Below are positions 33,996 to 43,223 of a stretch of DNA of 64,000 nt, piece by piece. Under the pieces are notes generated by a model that saw only the letters and a list, made by a program, of their open reading frames with translations, did no database searches and had not been told where the DNA came from. The DNA is taken from NCBI RefSeq assembly GCF_036662795.1, contig NZ_JBAFWZ010000005.1, forward strand, positions 116,757 through 180,756, read 5' to 3'. Origin of the DNA: Lysinibacillus_B sp036662795. Lineage in GTDB: Bacteria; Bacillota; Bacilli; Bacillales_A; Planococcaceae. The stretch's first letter is position 1; each line of letters starts with the position of its first letter. The position numbers and the translations under genes are program-made.

Positions 33996-34514
33996 TTGTA
34001 TAATTTCTTATTACCAGATGAATTCGTAACGAGCGTTTACGAAATAACACCAGAAAAATTACAGGCACTGGGCATTCGAGGTATTATTACGGATCTTGAT
34101 AATACGCTAGTTGAATGGGACCGTGCAGATGCAACAGAGGAGCTAGCACAATGGTTTGCTATCATGCATGAGGCAGGTATACGCATTATTATTGCATCAA
34201 ATAATAATGAAGCACGTGTAAAGCAATTTGCTGAGCCTTTAGGTATCCCGTTTATTCACCGTGCTAAAAAGCCACTAGGTGGGGCATATTATGCAGCGCT
34301 AGTGCAGCTTCGTCTAAAACGAGATGAGGTCGCAATGCTAGGTGATCAGCTGTTAACGGATGTGTTTGGAGCAAAGCGTCAAAAGCTGTATACATTTTTA
34401 GTCCGTCCGGTAGCGGAATCGGATGGCTTTGTTACGCGCTTCAATCGATTTGTCGAGCGCCGTGTATTTAACGATTTAAAACGTAAAGGTATTAAAACTT
34501 GGGAGGAACAGTAA
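33996..34514 (+). CDS. yqeG: YqeG family HAD-IIIA phosphatase
   Basis: 172 aa HAD-superfamily hydrolase. Motif I is DLDNTLVEWDRA with the nucleophile Asp near residue 33, motif II IIIASNNNE, and motif III region RAKKPLGGAYY followed by AMLGDQLLTDVFGA. It starts with TTG. Its stop overlaps the yqeH start (TAATG), the normal head of the yqeG-yqeH-aroE-yqeI-nadD-yqeK cluster. Substrate unknown; related proteins act on phosphatidylglycerophosphate in some lineages. Confidence 0.92.
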   Translation: MYNFLLPDEFVTSVYEITPEKLQALGIRGIITDLDNTLVEWDRADATEELAQWFAIMHEAGIRIIIASNNNEARVKQFAEPLGIPFIHRAKKPLGGAYYAALVQLRLKRDEVAMLGDQLLTDVFGAKRQKLYTFLVRPVAESDGFVTRFNRFVERRVFNDLKRKGIKTWEEQ

Positions 34515-35617
34515 TGAACGAAATGCCAAATTGTATTGGCTGTGGAGCAGTAATTCAAACAGAAGACAAAGACAAGCTAGGGTACGCACCTCCTTCATCA
34601 TTAGAAAAGGAAACGGTTATTTGTCAGCGCTGCTTCCGATTAAAAAACTATAATGAAATTCAACCTGTCAGCTTAACGGATGATGATTTTCTACGGATTT
34701 TAAACGGTCTTGGCGAGCAGCAGGGCTTAATTGTAAAAATCGTCGACATATTTGACTTTAATGGCAGCTGGTTACCGGGGCTGCATCGCTTTGTTGGCAA
34801 AAATCCGGTGCTACTTGTAGCAAACAAGGCGGATCTTTTACCGAAGTCTGTAAAAGCGAATAAGGTGATCAATTGGTTAAAGCGTGAGGCAAAGGCACTT
34901 GGCCTGCAGCCGATTGATGTGATGCTTGTATCAGCTCATAAAGGGATGGGGATGCAGGATGTTGTCGCTGCGATCGAGGAATACCGTCGTGGCAAGGATG
35001 TCTATGTCGTGGGCTGTACGAACGTTGGGAAATCAACCTTTATTAACCGAATTATTAAGCAGGCAACAGGTGAAGGGGAAGTTATTACGACTTCTCATTT
35101 CCCAGGGACAACGCTTGATACGATTGAAATTCCACTAGATGATGGTGCCGCTCTTTATGACACACCGGGAATTATTAACCATCATCAAATGGCGCATTAT
35201 TTGGATGGTAGTGAATTGAAATATATTATGCCGAAAAAGGAAATTAAGCCGAAAGTATTCCAGCAAAATGAAGGACAAACGCTATTTATCGGTGCACTAG
35301 CTCGGTTTGATTTCGTAAAAGGCGAACGTTCGGCATTTACAGTGCATGTGGCGAATGATTTACCAATTCACCGTACAAAGCTTGAAAAGGCAGATCAATT
35401 GTATAGGGACCATAAAGGTGAGCTATTAGCGCCACCAACAGCGAAGTATATTGAGCAGCTGCCAGAACTTGTTCGTCATGAATTTTCGATAAAAGAGGGA
35501 AAAACGGACGTTGTATTCTCAGGACTAGGCTGGATCACAGTGCAGCATCCAAACGTAGTAGTTGCCGCATACGCTCCAAAAGGCGTCCAAGTATTCATCC
35601 GACCATCGTTAATATAA
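34514..35617 (+). CDS. yqeH: Circularly permuted ribosome biogenesis GTPase YqeH
   Basis: GTPase for 30S subunit assembly. 367 aa from ATG at 34514 with GGGAGG upstream. Zinc finger CIGCG...CQRC at residues 7-40. The G motifs occur in permuted order: NKADL (G4, near residue 101), SAHKGMG (G5), GCTNVGKST (G1, near residue 168), and DTPG (G3, near residue 215). The C-terminal domain probably contacts RNA. Coupled to yqeG by a one-base overlap. Confidence 0.96.
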   Translation: MNEMPNCIGCGAVIQTEDKDKLGYAPPSSLEKETVICQRCFRLKNYNEIQPVSLTDDDFLRILNGLGEQQGLIVKIVDIFDFNGSWLPGLHRFVGKNPVLLVANKADLLPKSVKANKVINWLKREAKALGLQPIDVMLVSAHKGMGMQDVVAAIEEYRRGKDVYVVGCTNVGKSTFINRIIKQATGEGEVITTSHFPGTTLDTIEIPLDDGAALYDTPGIINHHQMAHYLDGSELKYIMPKKEIKPKVFQQNEGQTLFIGALARFDFVKGERSAFTVHVANDLPIHRTKLEKADQLYRDHKGELLAPPTAKYIEQLPELVRHEFSIKEGKTDVVFSGLGWITVQHPNVVVAAYAPKGVQVFIRPSLI

Positions 35618-35724
35618 TAGATATTTTAAATGTATTTTTAAAAAAAGCTATTTTAACTTTCATAATTACTGGTTCGATTCAGTTAAAGTCTATTTTGTAA
35701 TTAAGATATTGATTTAGAAAATCA

Positions 35725-35854
35725 GTTGATTGTAGCGAAGGGCGGGGACTTCAGCGGGAACGCACGAGCTGAAAATCCATTTTTTCGGGAAATTCCCGAA
35801 AAAAATAGTTGAAGCCGTGCCCGCGGAAAGCGTCCGCCCGTAGCGGAAATCAAC
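35725..35854. repeat. Dispersed palindromic element, family A copy 3 (130 bp)
   Basis: Bounded by GTTGATT and AATCAAC. Arms: TGTAGCGAAGGGCGG / CCGCCCGTAGCGGAAATC. Central stem TTTTTTCGGGAAATTCCCGAAAAAA. Shares CACGAGCTGAAAATCCAT and GTTGAAGCCGTGCC with the copy at 57548-57681. It lies between yqeH and aroE. Confidence 0.85.
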
Positions 35855-35898
35855 AGTTTTGTATGCTTTCACTGACAAGAGAGAAGGATGAGTTTGAG

Positions 35899-36729
35899 AT
35901 GAAAAAATGGTTTGCTGTTATTGGAGATCCGATTGCACAGTCAAAATCTCCCGAAATGCATAATGCTTGGTATGAAGAGGGACAAGTAGATGCAGCGTAC
36001 ATCCCAGTCCATGTGAAGCCTGAAAATTTAGAGGAGGCAGTTGCAGCATTTAAGCTTTTAGGCACAAGCGGCTGGAATGTGACAATCCCGCATAAGCAAG
36101 CAATCATCCCTTATTTAGATGAGCTAGATGACTTAGCGGAAAAAATGGGTGCTGTTAATACAGTCGTCCGAACAAAGGACGGCAAACTAAAAGGCTATAA
36201 CACTGACGGAGCGGGCTTTGTTCGCTCATTAGAAGATGCCATTGGGACAGACTATAGAAATGCTCCATTATTATTAATTGGCGCAGGCGGAGCGGCACGT
36301 GGAATCTCCTTTGCGCTACAGCAAGAAGGATATACGAATATCACGATTGCTAATCGCACTGAAAAAAATGCGCAGGCTATAATTAATGAGCTTGGTATAG
36401 GACGGGCTATTACACTTGCAGAAGCGGAAAGCACGCTGGACGAGTTTAAAATTTTTATTCAAACAACACCAGCAGGCATGTCAACAGGCGAGTTCGAGCT
36501 GCCATTTTCACTAGACAAGTTTCCGACAGGCGCAATTGCTGCTGATATTGTGTATAATCCACTGATGACGCCTTTTTTACTTGCGGCTGAGAAAAAAGGT
36601 GCAAAGATTGTGAATGGACTTGGAATGTTCGTTCATCAAGGGGCTATTGCCTACGAGCTTTGGCTAGAAGACTATCCAAATACAAATTCAATGATTGCGC
36701 GGCTAACCGCACAATTAGGAGGAAAATAA
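35899..36729 (+). CDS. aroE: Shikimate dehydrogenase
   Basis: NADP-dependent reduction of 3-dehydroshikimate in aromatic amino acid synthesis. 276 aa from ATG at 35899; the frame upstream runs through the family A repeat and is not used. Motifs: VIGDPIAQSKSPEMHN (substrate site), WNVTIPHKQAIIPYLDEL with the catalytic Lys, GAVNTVV, GYNTDGAGFVRSL, and the NADP loop LIGAGGAARGIS near residue 127. Length is standard. Confidence 0.96.
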   Translation: MKKWFAVIGDPIAQSKSPEMHNAWYEEGQVDAAYIPVHVKPENLEEAVAAFKLLGTSGWNVTIPHKQAIIPYLDELDDLAEKMGAVNTVVRTKDGKLKGYNTDGAGFVRSLEDAIGTDYRNAPLLLIGAGGAARGISFALQQEGYTNITIANRTEKNAQAIINELGIGRAITLAEAESTLDEFKIFIQTTPAGMSTGEFELPFSLDKFPTGAIAADIVYNPLMTPFLLAAEKKGAKIVNGLGMFVHQGAIAYELWLEDYPNTNSMIARLTAQLGGK

Positions 36730-36734
36730 TTTTT

Positions 36735-37040
36735 ATGTTAACTGGTAAACAAAAACGTTTTTTACGTGCAGAGGCACATCATTTAGACCCAATTTTCCAA
36801 GTTGGGAAAGGCGGCGTAAATGATCCAATGCTACGTCAATTACGCGATGTACTTGAAGCACGTGAATTGATTAAAGTACGTATTTTAGATAACTGTGAAG
36901 AAGACAAGCAGGAAGTAGCAGTAGCACTTGCAAAAGGTACACGTGCGGAACTTGTTCAATTAATTGGCTTAACAGTTGTTTTATATAAAGAGTCACGCAA
37001 CAATAAAAAGATTGTGTTACCGAAAGTGGCTAAAAAGTAA
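36735..37040 (+). CDS. yqeI: YhbY-family ribosome-associated RNA-binding protein (YqeI)
   Basis: 101 aa, CRM domain. Signature LTGKQKRFLRAEAHHLDPIFQVGKGG is trimmed here to MLTGKQKRFLRAEAHHLD; the GxxG-type RNA loop is VGKGGVND. It binds pre-50S particles in other bacteria. ATG at 36735 follows AGGAGG by eleven bases; the frame extending into aroE is ignored. Part of the yqeG-yqeM cluster. Confidence 0.94.
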   Translation: MLTGKQKRFLRAEAHHLDPIFQVGKGGVNDPMLRQLRDVLEARELIKVRILDNCEEDKQEVAVALAKGTRAELVQLIGLTVVLYKESRNNKKIVLPKVAKK

Positions 37041-37051
37041 GGTGACGTAGG

Positions 37052-37639
37052 ATGAAAAAAATCGGTATTTTAGGTGGTACATTTAATCCACCACATATGG
37101 GACATCTTATGATGGCGAATGAGGCGCTGCACTCACTTGCGCTTGACGAGGTACGCTTTATGCCAAATGCGATACCGCCTCATAAAAAAGCACTAGGCGC
37201 TACAGATGAACAACGTGCTAAAATGGTGGAGCTTGCCATTGAAGGGATACCTTATTTTAAGCTCGAGCCTTTTGAGCTTGAGCGTGGTGGGGTGTCCTAT
37301 ACATTCGATACCATTTATACATTAACCAAGCGTGAAAAGGACGCTACGTTTTACTTTATAATAGGTGGCGATAGCATAGATTCTCTTCATACGTGGTACC
37401 ACATCGATGATTTAGTAGAGCTTGTAACGTTTGTAGGCATTCGCCGCCCAGGAACGAAAGCTAGTACAGATTATCCGGTGATGATGGTGGATGCACCTCA
37501 AATCGATTTATCATCTAGTCTACTTCGGGCACGTTTTGCACAAAATAAGACCGTACAATATTTAATACCTGAAACGGTTGAGCGGTACATTCGAAAGGAA
37601 GGTATATATGGAGCGACAGCAGCTACTGGCGATTATTAA
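37052..37639 (+). CDS. nadD: Nicotinate-nucleotide adenylyltransferase
   Basis: Makes deamido-NAD from nicotinate mononucleotide and ATP. 195 aa with the nucleotidyltransferase motif GGTFNPPHMGHL (HxGH) at residues 9-20, FIIGGDSIDSLHTWY near residue 105, and the C-terminal SSSLLRAR motif (variant of ISSTxIR). Its 3' end overlaps yqeK by 32 bases, typical for this operon. Confidence 0.96.
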   Translation: MKKIGILGGTFNPPHMGHLMMANEALHSLALDEVRFMPNAIPPHKKALGATDEQRAKMVELAIEGIPYFKLEPFELERGGVSYTFDTIYTLTKREKDATFYFIIGGDSIDSLHTWYHIDDLVELVTFVGIRRPGTKASTDYPVMMVDAPQIDLSSSLLRARFAQNKTVQYLIPETVERYIRKEGIYGATAATGDY

Positions 37640-38171
37640 GCCACGAATGCCGGAAAAGCGATATATTCATACACTAGGCGTGATGGAGATGGCGATTCAT
37701 TTAGCAAACCTTTACGGAGAGGATGCAAAGAAGGCGGAGATTGCCGCTATTTTGCATGATATGTCGAAGTTTGAGGATGAGGAGGCAATGCGCCAAATCG
37801 TTCGTGAAAACGGCTTAGACGAACGCTTAATACCGTGGGGAGCAGAAATATTGCATGGTCCTATTGCCGCTTGGCGTGCACAGGATGAGCTAGGTATTGA
37901 AGATGAAGATATCTTAAATGCTATGCGTTATCATACGACAGGTCGAGCGGGTATGAGTCGATTAGAGAAAATCGTCTTTGTTGCCGATATGCTTGAGCCA
38001 AATCGCAAGTTTGATGGAGTCGAAAAACTACGAAAAAAAGCAGAGGTAGATTTAACGAAGGCGATGCGAGCTTGCATTCGTCATTCACTTGCATTTCTAG
38101 TCGATACGAAGCAACCGATCTATCCACAATCTATCCAATGCTATAACGATTATATGAGAGAGGAATTATAA
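37608..38171 (+). CDS. yqeK: HD-domain symmetrical Ap4A hydrolase YqeK
   Basis: 187 aa HD-fold metal hydrolase. HTLGVMEMAIHLANLYGED gives the first His, AAILHDMSK the HD pair, and LHGPIAAW with YHTTGRAGMSRLEKIVFVAD the later metal ligands. YqeK proteins hydrolyse diadenosine tetraphosphate to ADP. Start ATG at 37608 with AAAGGAAGG upstream, inside nadD. Confidence 0.94.
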   Translation: MERQQLLAIIKPRMPEKRYIHTLGVMEMAIHLANLYGEDAKKAEIAAILHDMSKFEDEEAMRQIVRENGLDERLIPWGAEILHGPIAAWRAQDELGIEDEDILNAMRYHTTGRAGMSRLEKIVFVADMLEPNRKFDGVEKLRKKAEVDLTKAMRACIRHSLAFLVDTKQPIYPQSIQCYNDYMREEL

Positions 38172-38174
38172 TTA

Positions 38175-38519
38175 ATGAACGAAACACTATTACAAATTGC
38201 TTACAAAGCAGCAGACGATAAACATGCAGAGGATATCGTTGTGTTAAATATGCAAGGCATTTCACTTCTTGCTGACTATTTTATGATTTGCCACGGAAAT
38301 TCTGACCGTCAAGTACAGGCGATTGCACGTGAACTAAAGGAAAAAGCAGAAGAAAATGGATTCGAAGTAAAGCGTTTAGAAGGCTTTGATTCAGCACGCT
38401 GGATCCTAGTTGACCTTGGCGATGTTGTCGCTCACGTCTTCCATAAGGATGAGCGAGCATTTTATAACCTAGAGCGCCTATGGGGAGATGCTCCTCAGCT
38501 AGACGCGCCAGAAGTGTAA
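38175..38519 (+). CDS. rsfS: Ribosomal silencing factor RsfS
   Basis: Binds uL14 and blocks joining of the ribosomal subunits when nutrients are scarce. 114 aa with the family motifs ADYFMICHGNSDRQVQAIA, WILVDLGDVVAHVF and ERLWGDAP. Starts three bases after yqeK with AGAGGAA upstream, and ends one base before yqeM. Confidence 0.96.
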   Translation: MNETLLQIAYKAADDKHAEDIVVLNMQGISLLADYFMICHGNSDRQVQAIARELKEKAEENGFEVKRLEGFDSARWILVDLGDVVAHVFHKDERAFYNLERLWGDAPQLDAPEV

Positions 38520-38520
38520 T

Positions 38521-39258
38521 ATGGAAAGCTACGCACGATTTGCAGAGGTGTATGACGAGCTGATGACGGACATTCCGTACGATGAGTATGTTGAGTGGGT
38601 CATGCTCCATGCACCGAGCGAAAACTATCCGAATTTATTAGATATCGGCTGTGGTACTGGCACAATGGCATTAATGCTTGACGAGGCGGGGTATAACGTA
38701 AGCGGTATCGACCTATCAGAGGAAATGCTTGCTGTCGCTAGTTCAAGAATTGCAAGCAAAGGAGCTAAAATTCCGTTGTTTGCTGGTTCTATGGACGAGC
38801 TAGAAGGCTTTTCAGAGTTAGATGTCGCGATCATTCCAATCGATTCTATCAATTATGTGACAGAAGAGAAGGCAATAAAGGAAACGCTTCAACGAATTTA
38901 CGCTAGCCTTCGTGAGGGCGGGCAGTTATTTTTTGACGTTCATTCGTTATTTAAAATGGATGAAATTTTCCTATCGAGCCCTTTTACATATGATGATGGA
39001 GGAGTGACGTATATTTGGCATACAGAGCCAGGCGAATACGAGCACTCTGTTTATCATAGCATGAGCTTTTTCGTAGGGACTGAAAACGGGTTGTATGAGC
39101 GCTTTGATGAGGAGCATTTCCAGCGTACATTCGCCCCCCAGCAATACGTTGCCTGGCTAGAGGAAATTGGCTTTAAGAGCGTTTTTGTGACGGCAGATTG
39201 GTCGCACGAATCGCCACAAGAAGAAAGCGAACGAATTTTTATTCGAGCAATTAAATAA
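38521..39258 (+). CDS. yqeM: Class I SAM-dependent methyltransferase YqeM
   Basis: 245 aa. SAM-binding motif LLDIGCGTGTMALML near residue 40, then ISGIDLSEEML-like GIDLSEEMLAVA and VAIIPIDSINYV. The substrate is unknown. A gene of this type lies between rsfS and comEA/comER in Bacillus. The start directly follows the rsfS stop. Its stop codon leads straight into the nested hairpin at 39259. Confidence 0.9.
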   Translation: MESYARFAEVYDELMTDIPYDEYVEWVMLHAPSENYPNLLDIGCGTGTMALMLDEAGYNVSGIDLSEEMLAVASSRIASKGAKIPLFAGSMDELEGFSELDVAIIPIDSINYVTEEKAIKETLQRIYASLREGGQLFFDVHSLFKMDEIFLSSPFTYDDGGVTYIWHTEPGEYEHSVYHSMSFFVGTENGLYERFDEEHFQRTFAPQQYVAWLEEIGFKSVFVTADWSHESPQEESERIFIRAIK

Positions 39259-39342
39259 AACACCTTTTCAAAGGGAGGCAAATTATGTATATTGGAGAGG
39301 ACTCCATATGATTTGCCTTCTCAACGGAAAGGGTGTTTTTTT
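39259..39342 (+). terminator. Nested hairpin with T-run between yqeM and comEA
   Basis: Outer stem ACACCTTTTC / GGAAAGGGTGT, middle stem GGGAGGCAAAT / ATTTGCCTTCTC, inner stem TTGGAG / CTCC, ending in seven Ts. It looks like an intrinsic terminator. It also masks an AAGGGAGG site (39271-39278) and a nine-codon open frame (ATG at 39285, product MYIGEDSI). Because the comEA frame starts within it, it may control comE expression. Confidence 0.7.
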
Positions 39343-39990
39343 ATTATCCGAGAGTTGTTACAAAAATATGGAAAAAGGGTGCTATTCCCCAGCATTCTTT
39401 GTGTCATCGGTCTAATCATTTTTCTTCTTTCGCAGGATGAGCCTGCACAAACTACTTTTGAGCCTGTCTCATCAATTCCAGAACAACAAATTATTGAAAC
39501 GAATGAAAAAAAGCCTGACGAGCCTGTAACAGCCGAGCCATTGAAAGCGCTTGTCGATGTAAAGGGTGCCGTAAAGTATCCTGGCGTGTATGAGCTAACA
39601 ACAGAGCATCGTGTAGTCGATGCCATCGAGCAGGCGGGTGGCTATGTGGACAAGGCCAATCCAAACGCCATTAATCATGCACAAAAGCTACAGGACGAAA
39701 TGGTCATCTATATTCCGCTAGTTGGTGAGGACACCGAGGCGTTAGAAACTATGATTACTGCCACGGGAACTCCTTCCTCACAAGAGACTTCATCTGGCAA
39801 GGTAAACTTAAACAAAGCGGAAGAAGCAGAGTTAACTACCTTACCTGGCATCGGTCCAGCAAAGGCACAGGCTATACTCGCCTATCGCCAAGAAAATGGA
39901 GGCTTCAAAACGATTGAGGATTTAAAAGAGGTAACCGGCATCGGCGATAAAACATTCGAAAAATTAAAAGATTCAATAGATATAAAATGA
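39292..39990 (+). CDS. comEA: Competence DNA receptor ComEA
   Basis: Membrane-anchored double-stranded DNA receptor for transformation. One membrane helix (FPSILCVIGLIIFLLSQ, about residues 32-48 of the long frame), a linker, the SLBB domain VDVKGAVKYPGVYELTTEHR, and a C-terminal helix-hairpin-helix pair: NLNKAEEAELTTLPGIGPAKAQAILAYR-type motif and TGIGDKTFEKLKD. The start is uncertain: only TTG or GTG codons occur (39292, 39355, 39379) and none has a good ribosome binding site; the first lies in the hairpin. The function call is firm. Confidence 0.88.
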   Translation: MERTPYDLPSQRKGCFFIIRELLQKYGKRVLFPSILCVIGLIIFLLSQDEPAQTTFEPVSSIPEQQIIETNEKKPDEPVTAEPLKALVDVKGAVKYPGVYELTTEHRVVDAIEQAGGYVDKANPNAINHAQKLQDEMVIYIPLVGEDTEALETMITATGTPSSQETSSGKVNLNKAEEAELTTLPGIGPAKAQAILAYRQENGGFKTIEDLKEVTGIGDKTFEKLKDSIDIK

Positions 39991-40060
39991 ATTACTCTAA
40001 TATTGCCACAATCTTTATTTTTTACTAAACTAGCACTAGGACAATACTGGAGGTAGTCAT

Positions 40061-40636
40061 ATGGAGCGTATTACTTGGGATCAATTTTTCATGGCACAAA
40101 GCCATTTATTAGCATTACGAAGCACTTGTACAAGACTTGCGGTTGGCGCCACAATTGTAAGGGAAAAGCGTATTATTGCAGGAGGCTATAACGGCTCTAT
40201 TTCGGGTGATGAGCATTGCACCGAAAAAGGCTGCTACGTAGTCGATAATCATTGTGTCCGGACCATTCATGCCGAGACGAACGCGCTATTGCAATGTGCC
40301 AAGTACGGGACACAGGCAAACGGAGCAGATCTTTATGTAACACATTTCCCCTGCTTGCCATGTACAAAAACAATCATTCAAGCAGGGATTAAAAATGTGT
40401 TCTATGCAAAGGATTATAAAAATAATCCATATGCCCTAGAGCTTTTTGCAAAGGCAAATGTCAATGTTGTACATGTACCGTTTGACGGGGTGAAAATAGA
40501 TTTTTTAAAGGATGAAAAACTAACCCTTGCCGTCAATATGCTAGAAAAGCTTCGAGGCTTAGGTGCTTCCTCAGAGGAATTGTTGCCCTTTGAAGAGAAG
40601 GTGAATGAATTATTTGGTAGATTTATTAAAGCATAA
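40061..40636 (+). CDS. comEB: ComEB, dCMP deaminase family
   Basis: 191-aa zinc deaminase, second gene of the comE operon. HAETNALLQCAKYG carries the zinc His and catalytic Glu; PCLPCTK the two zinc cysteines. ComEB is not needed for DNA uptake but affects polar localisation in B. subtilis; deamination of dCMP to dUMP is the likely chemistry. GGAGG precedes the ATG. Its end overlaps comEC by 32 bases. Confidence 0.93.
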   Translation: MERITWDQFFMAQSHLLALRSTCTRLAVGATIVREKRIIAGGYNGSISGDEHCTEKGCYVVDNHCVRTIHAETNALLQCAKYGTQANGADLYVTHFPCLPCTKTIIQAGIKNVFYAKDYKNNPYALELFAKANVNVVHVPFDGVKIDFLKDEKLTLAVNMLEKLRGLGASSEELLPFEEKVNELFGRFIKA

Positions 40637-42902
40637 ATGGATTTTTTACGCCTTATCGATTTTAGTTGCTCTCTTTGCAGCACATGAATCGATAAGGCTT
40701 TTATTTTTGCTCGCACTACTAGGTTTTGGGTGTTTTTATAAACGTTTTTCAGTGTGGCAAATCGCTACAATTATTGGGGCAGGTGTCATCGCATTCGGCT
40801 ATTTTTCTTGGCAGCTCAGCAAGCTAGAAAAACCGCTTCAGTTACCCGCTTCGTTAACTTTTACAGATACTTACAAAATCAACGGACAAACGCTGCGCGG
40901 CTTTATGCAAGATCAGGATGGGCGAAACAATTATATTGTATATACGTTTCGGTCCGAGGAGGAAAAAACAGCGTATGAAGCTATGCCGCTTGCAGGGATA
41001 ACCTTTACTGTAGAAGGCGAGTTAGAACCGCCAGATAGGCCTCCACATGCTTATAGCTTTTCGATGGAGAATTATTTAAAAAGTAAGTCGGCTATCGGAA
41101 TCGTCAACGTGTCAACGTGGGAGCCGGCTGGACAGCAAGGAAAGCTGCTGCAAGCCATTTATAAGCAGCGCTTTAAACTGAAACAGCATATCGAGGAGAG
41201 TTTCCCACCTTCTCTGTCTGCGGAGGCGCAGGCACTACTAATCGGCGTACAGGAAAATGTAGATGAGGAGCTGAACCGAGCATATCAAAAATTAGGCATT
41301 ACTCATTTATTTGCGATTTCTGGCTTACATGTGGCACTTGTTTCTCTATTGTTTTTCCAAGGGCTTCTTCGTTTGCGCGTTCGCCGTGAGCTGGCAACGA
41401 TCATTTTAATCCTTATACTACCGATTTATGCTTTACTAGCAGGAGGCGCACCATCCGTTTGGCGAGCGGTTTCTGTTGTCGAATTTGTGCTCCTTGCCAA
41501 ATATTTTAACTGGCGGCTGCCAATCGAGGATGCGCTCGCCATTAGCTTTATAGGGTTTGTGCTGCTAGAGCCTGGTGCCGTATATCAAGTAGGCTTCCAA
41601 TTGTCGTATTTAGCAACGCTTAGCTTAATTTATTCAGCACCGATTTTAGCGCGTATGAAGACGTGGTGGATGCAAGGCTTTATGATCACGTTTGTTTGTC
41701 AGCTACTCGTGTATCCGATACTATTATTTCATTTTTATGAGCTAAGCCTTTCATCGTTACTAGCGAATATTGTGTTTGTACCACTATTTTCATTTGTCAT
41801 TTTACCGGTTAATTTTGTACTGCTACTCGCAACATTTATACCCGGTCCGTTAGCGAACCTTTTATTTATAGGGTACGAGCCGTTACGAACTGGGGTAACA
41901 GACTTTATCCTATACGTACAGGGCCTGCCATATCAAATGTGGGTACCAGGGAAGCCTTCACGCCTTTGGATGATCACGCTGTATGTTAGCGTTTTTACCG
42001 CGTTCCTATGGCTAGATATGCGGCGAGCCATTTGGAAAATCGCATGTGTTATTCTTATTCCAGCCTTGCTGTTTCAGGCGAGTCATTATACGGAGCGAGC
42101 ACTGACCATTACGTTTGTTGATGTCGGGCAAGGAGATTGCATCGTTATTGAGCTCCCGCATCGGAGAGGGGTATATATGATCGATTCGGGCGGTCTGCTT
42201 CGGTTCGAGCAGGAAAAATGGAAGAGACGAGACGGACAGTATGAGGTTGGCAAGCGAGTCGTTGTGCCGTTCCTAAAAGGGAAGGGAATAAGCGAGCTGG
42301 ATATGATGATTTTGACTCATGCAGACGCCGATCATGTTGAGGGAGCAGAGGAAATCTTACGTGAAATTCGTGTGGACACCATTCATGTTACACCGGCGTC
42401 GTCTACAAAGGATGTAATGAAGGATATTTTAACAGAGGCATCAAAGCAAAAAATTCAACTAAAAGAGCAAATGGCAGGTGATGGCTGGCAGCAAGGGGAC
42501 GCAAGCTTTCATTATCTTTGGCCGACGGAAACCGACTACGAGGGCAATAATGATTCACTTGTATTGCTTTTACAATTTGGATCGTTTCAAGCGCTATTTA
42601 CAGGTGATTTAGAGGCAGAAGGAGAGAAGCGGCTTATCCAAGAGGGACGATTACATCAAGTCTATCTATTAAAAGCAGGGCATCATGGCAGTAAAACATC
42701 AAGCACGGAAGCTTTTGTTGATACGGTTCAACCAGCACTCAGCGTCTTTATGGCAGGAAAGGATAATCGCTATGGCCATCCACACGCGGAAGTCGTCGAG
42801 CGATTTGACGAGAGGGGACTCCCTTATTTAACAACAGGAGAAGTCGGCACCATCGAAGTAAAGGTAGCAAAGGGGAGGATGACCGTTCATACGGTAAAGT
42901 AA
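40605..42902 (+). CDS. comEC: ComEC/Rec2 DNA internalisation channel
   Basis: Single-stranded DNA channel for natural transformation. 765 aa: N-terminal helices and OB-like segment, the Competence domain with THLFAISGLHVALVS (about residue 230) and several membrane helices, then a C-terminal metallo-beta-lactamase domain starting FVDVGQGDCIVIELP with LTHADADHVEG and KAGHHGSKTS. The length is normal and uninterrupted, so the DNA uptake channel appears intact. Start overlaps comEB. Confidence 0.96.
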   Translation: MNYLVDLLKHKWIFYALSILVALFAAHESIRLLFLLALLGFGCFYKRFSVWQIATIIGAGVIAFGYFSWQLSKLEKPLQLPASLTFTDTYKINGQTLRGFMQDQDGRNNYIVYTFRSEEEKTAYEAMPLAGITFTVEGELEPPDRPPHAYSFSMENYLKSKSAIGIVNVSTWEPAGQQGKLLQAIYKQRFKLKQHIEESFPPSLSAEAQALLIGVQENVDEELNRAYQKLGITHLFAISGLHVALVSLLFFQGLLRLRVRRELATIILILILPIYALLAGGAPSVWRAVSVVEFVLLAKYFNWRLPIEDALAISFIGFVLLEPGAVYQVGFQLSYLATLSLIYSAPILARMKTWWMQGFMITFVCQLLVYPILLFHFYELSLSSLLANIVFVPLFSFVILPVNFVLLLATFIPGPLANLLFIGYEPLRTGVTDFILYVQGLPYQMWVPGKPSRLWMITLYVSVFTAFLWLDMRRAIWKIACVILIPALLFQASHYTERALTITFVDVGQGDCIVIELPHRRGVYMIDSGGLLRFEQEKWKRRDGQYEVGKRVVVPFLKGKGISELDMMILTHADADHVEGAEEILREIRVDTIHVTPASSTKDVMKDILTEASKQKIQLKEQMAGDGWQQGDASFHYLWPTETDYEGNNDSLVLLLQFGSFQALFTGDLEAEGEKRLIQEGRLHQVYLLKAGHHGSKTSSTEAFVDTVQPALSVFMAGKDNRYGHPHAEVVERFDERGLPYLTTGEVGTIEVKVAKGRMTVHTVK

Positions 42903-42972
42903 ATACGGATTCCTAGAAAAAAGAATAAGGGGAATCCTAAAGATTTTTCCGAAAGAGGCTGGGACAAAACCC

Positions 42973-43018
42973 GAAAACACCATTTTTCTCGTTGAGAAAA
43001 ATGGTGTTTTCTTAGTAT
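42973..43018 (+). terminator. Intrinsic terminator after the comE operon
   Basis: Perfect 18-bp stem GAAAACACCATTTTTCTC / GAGAAAAATGGTGTTTTC with a 3-base loop. Preceded by GAGGCTGGGACAAAAC, a phrase I recall from many Firmicute intergenic repeats. Confidence 0.85.
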
Positions 43019-43026
43019 GGAGAAAA

Positions 43027-43162
43027 TTGATTTCCGTTCCGGGGACGCTTTCCAGGGGCACGGCCTGAGCCTGTAGTCTCAGGCGTCGTGCGACTGTCGC
43101 TATGCTTTCGTCGCAATAAAAATTGCTGTTCCCCTAGGAGTCGCCCCTTCTCTACAATCAAT
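43027..43162. repeat. Dispersed palindromic element, family A copy 4 (136 bp, reverse orientation)
   Basis: Begins ATTGATTTCCGTTCCGGGGACG and ends GCCCCTTCTCTACAATCAAT, the same ends as the other copies read on the other strand. Central parts include CTGTAGTCTCAGGCGTCGTG. Non-coding. Confidence 0.8.
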
Positions 43163-43223
43163 TTATGAAGTAGCGAATTCTTACTATAGGTGTTCCACGA
43201 TTTCTATAAAATCTTTACTTATG

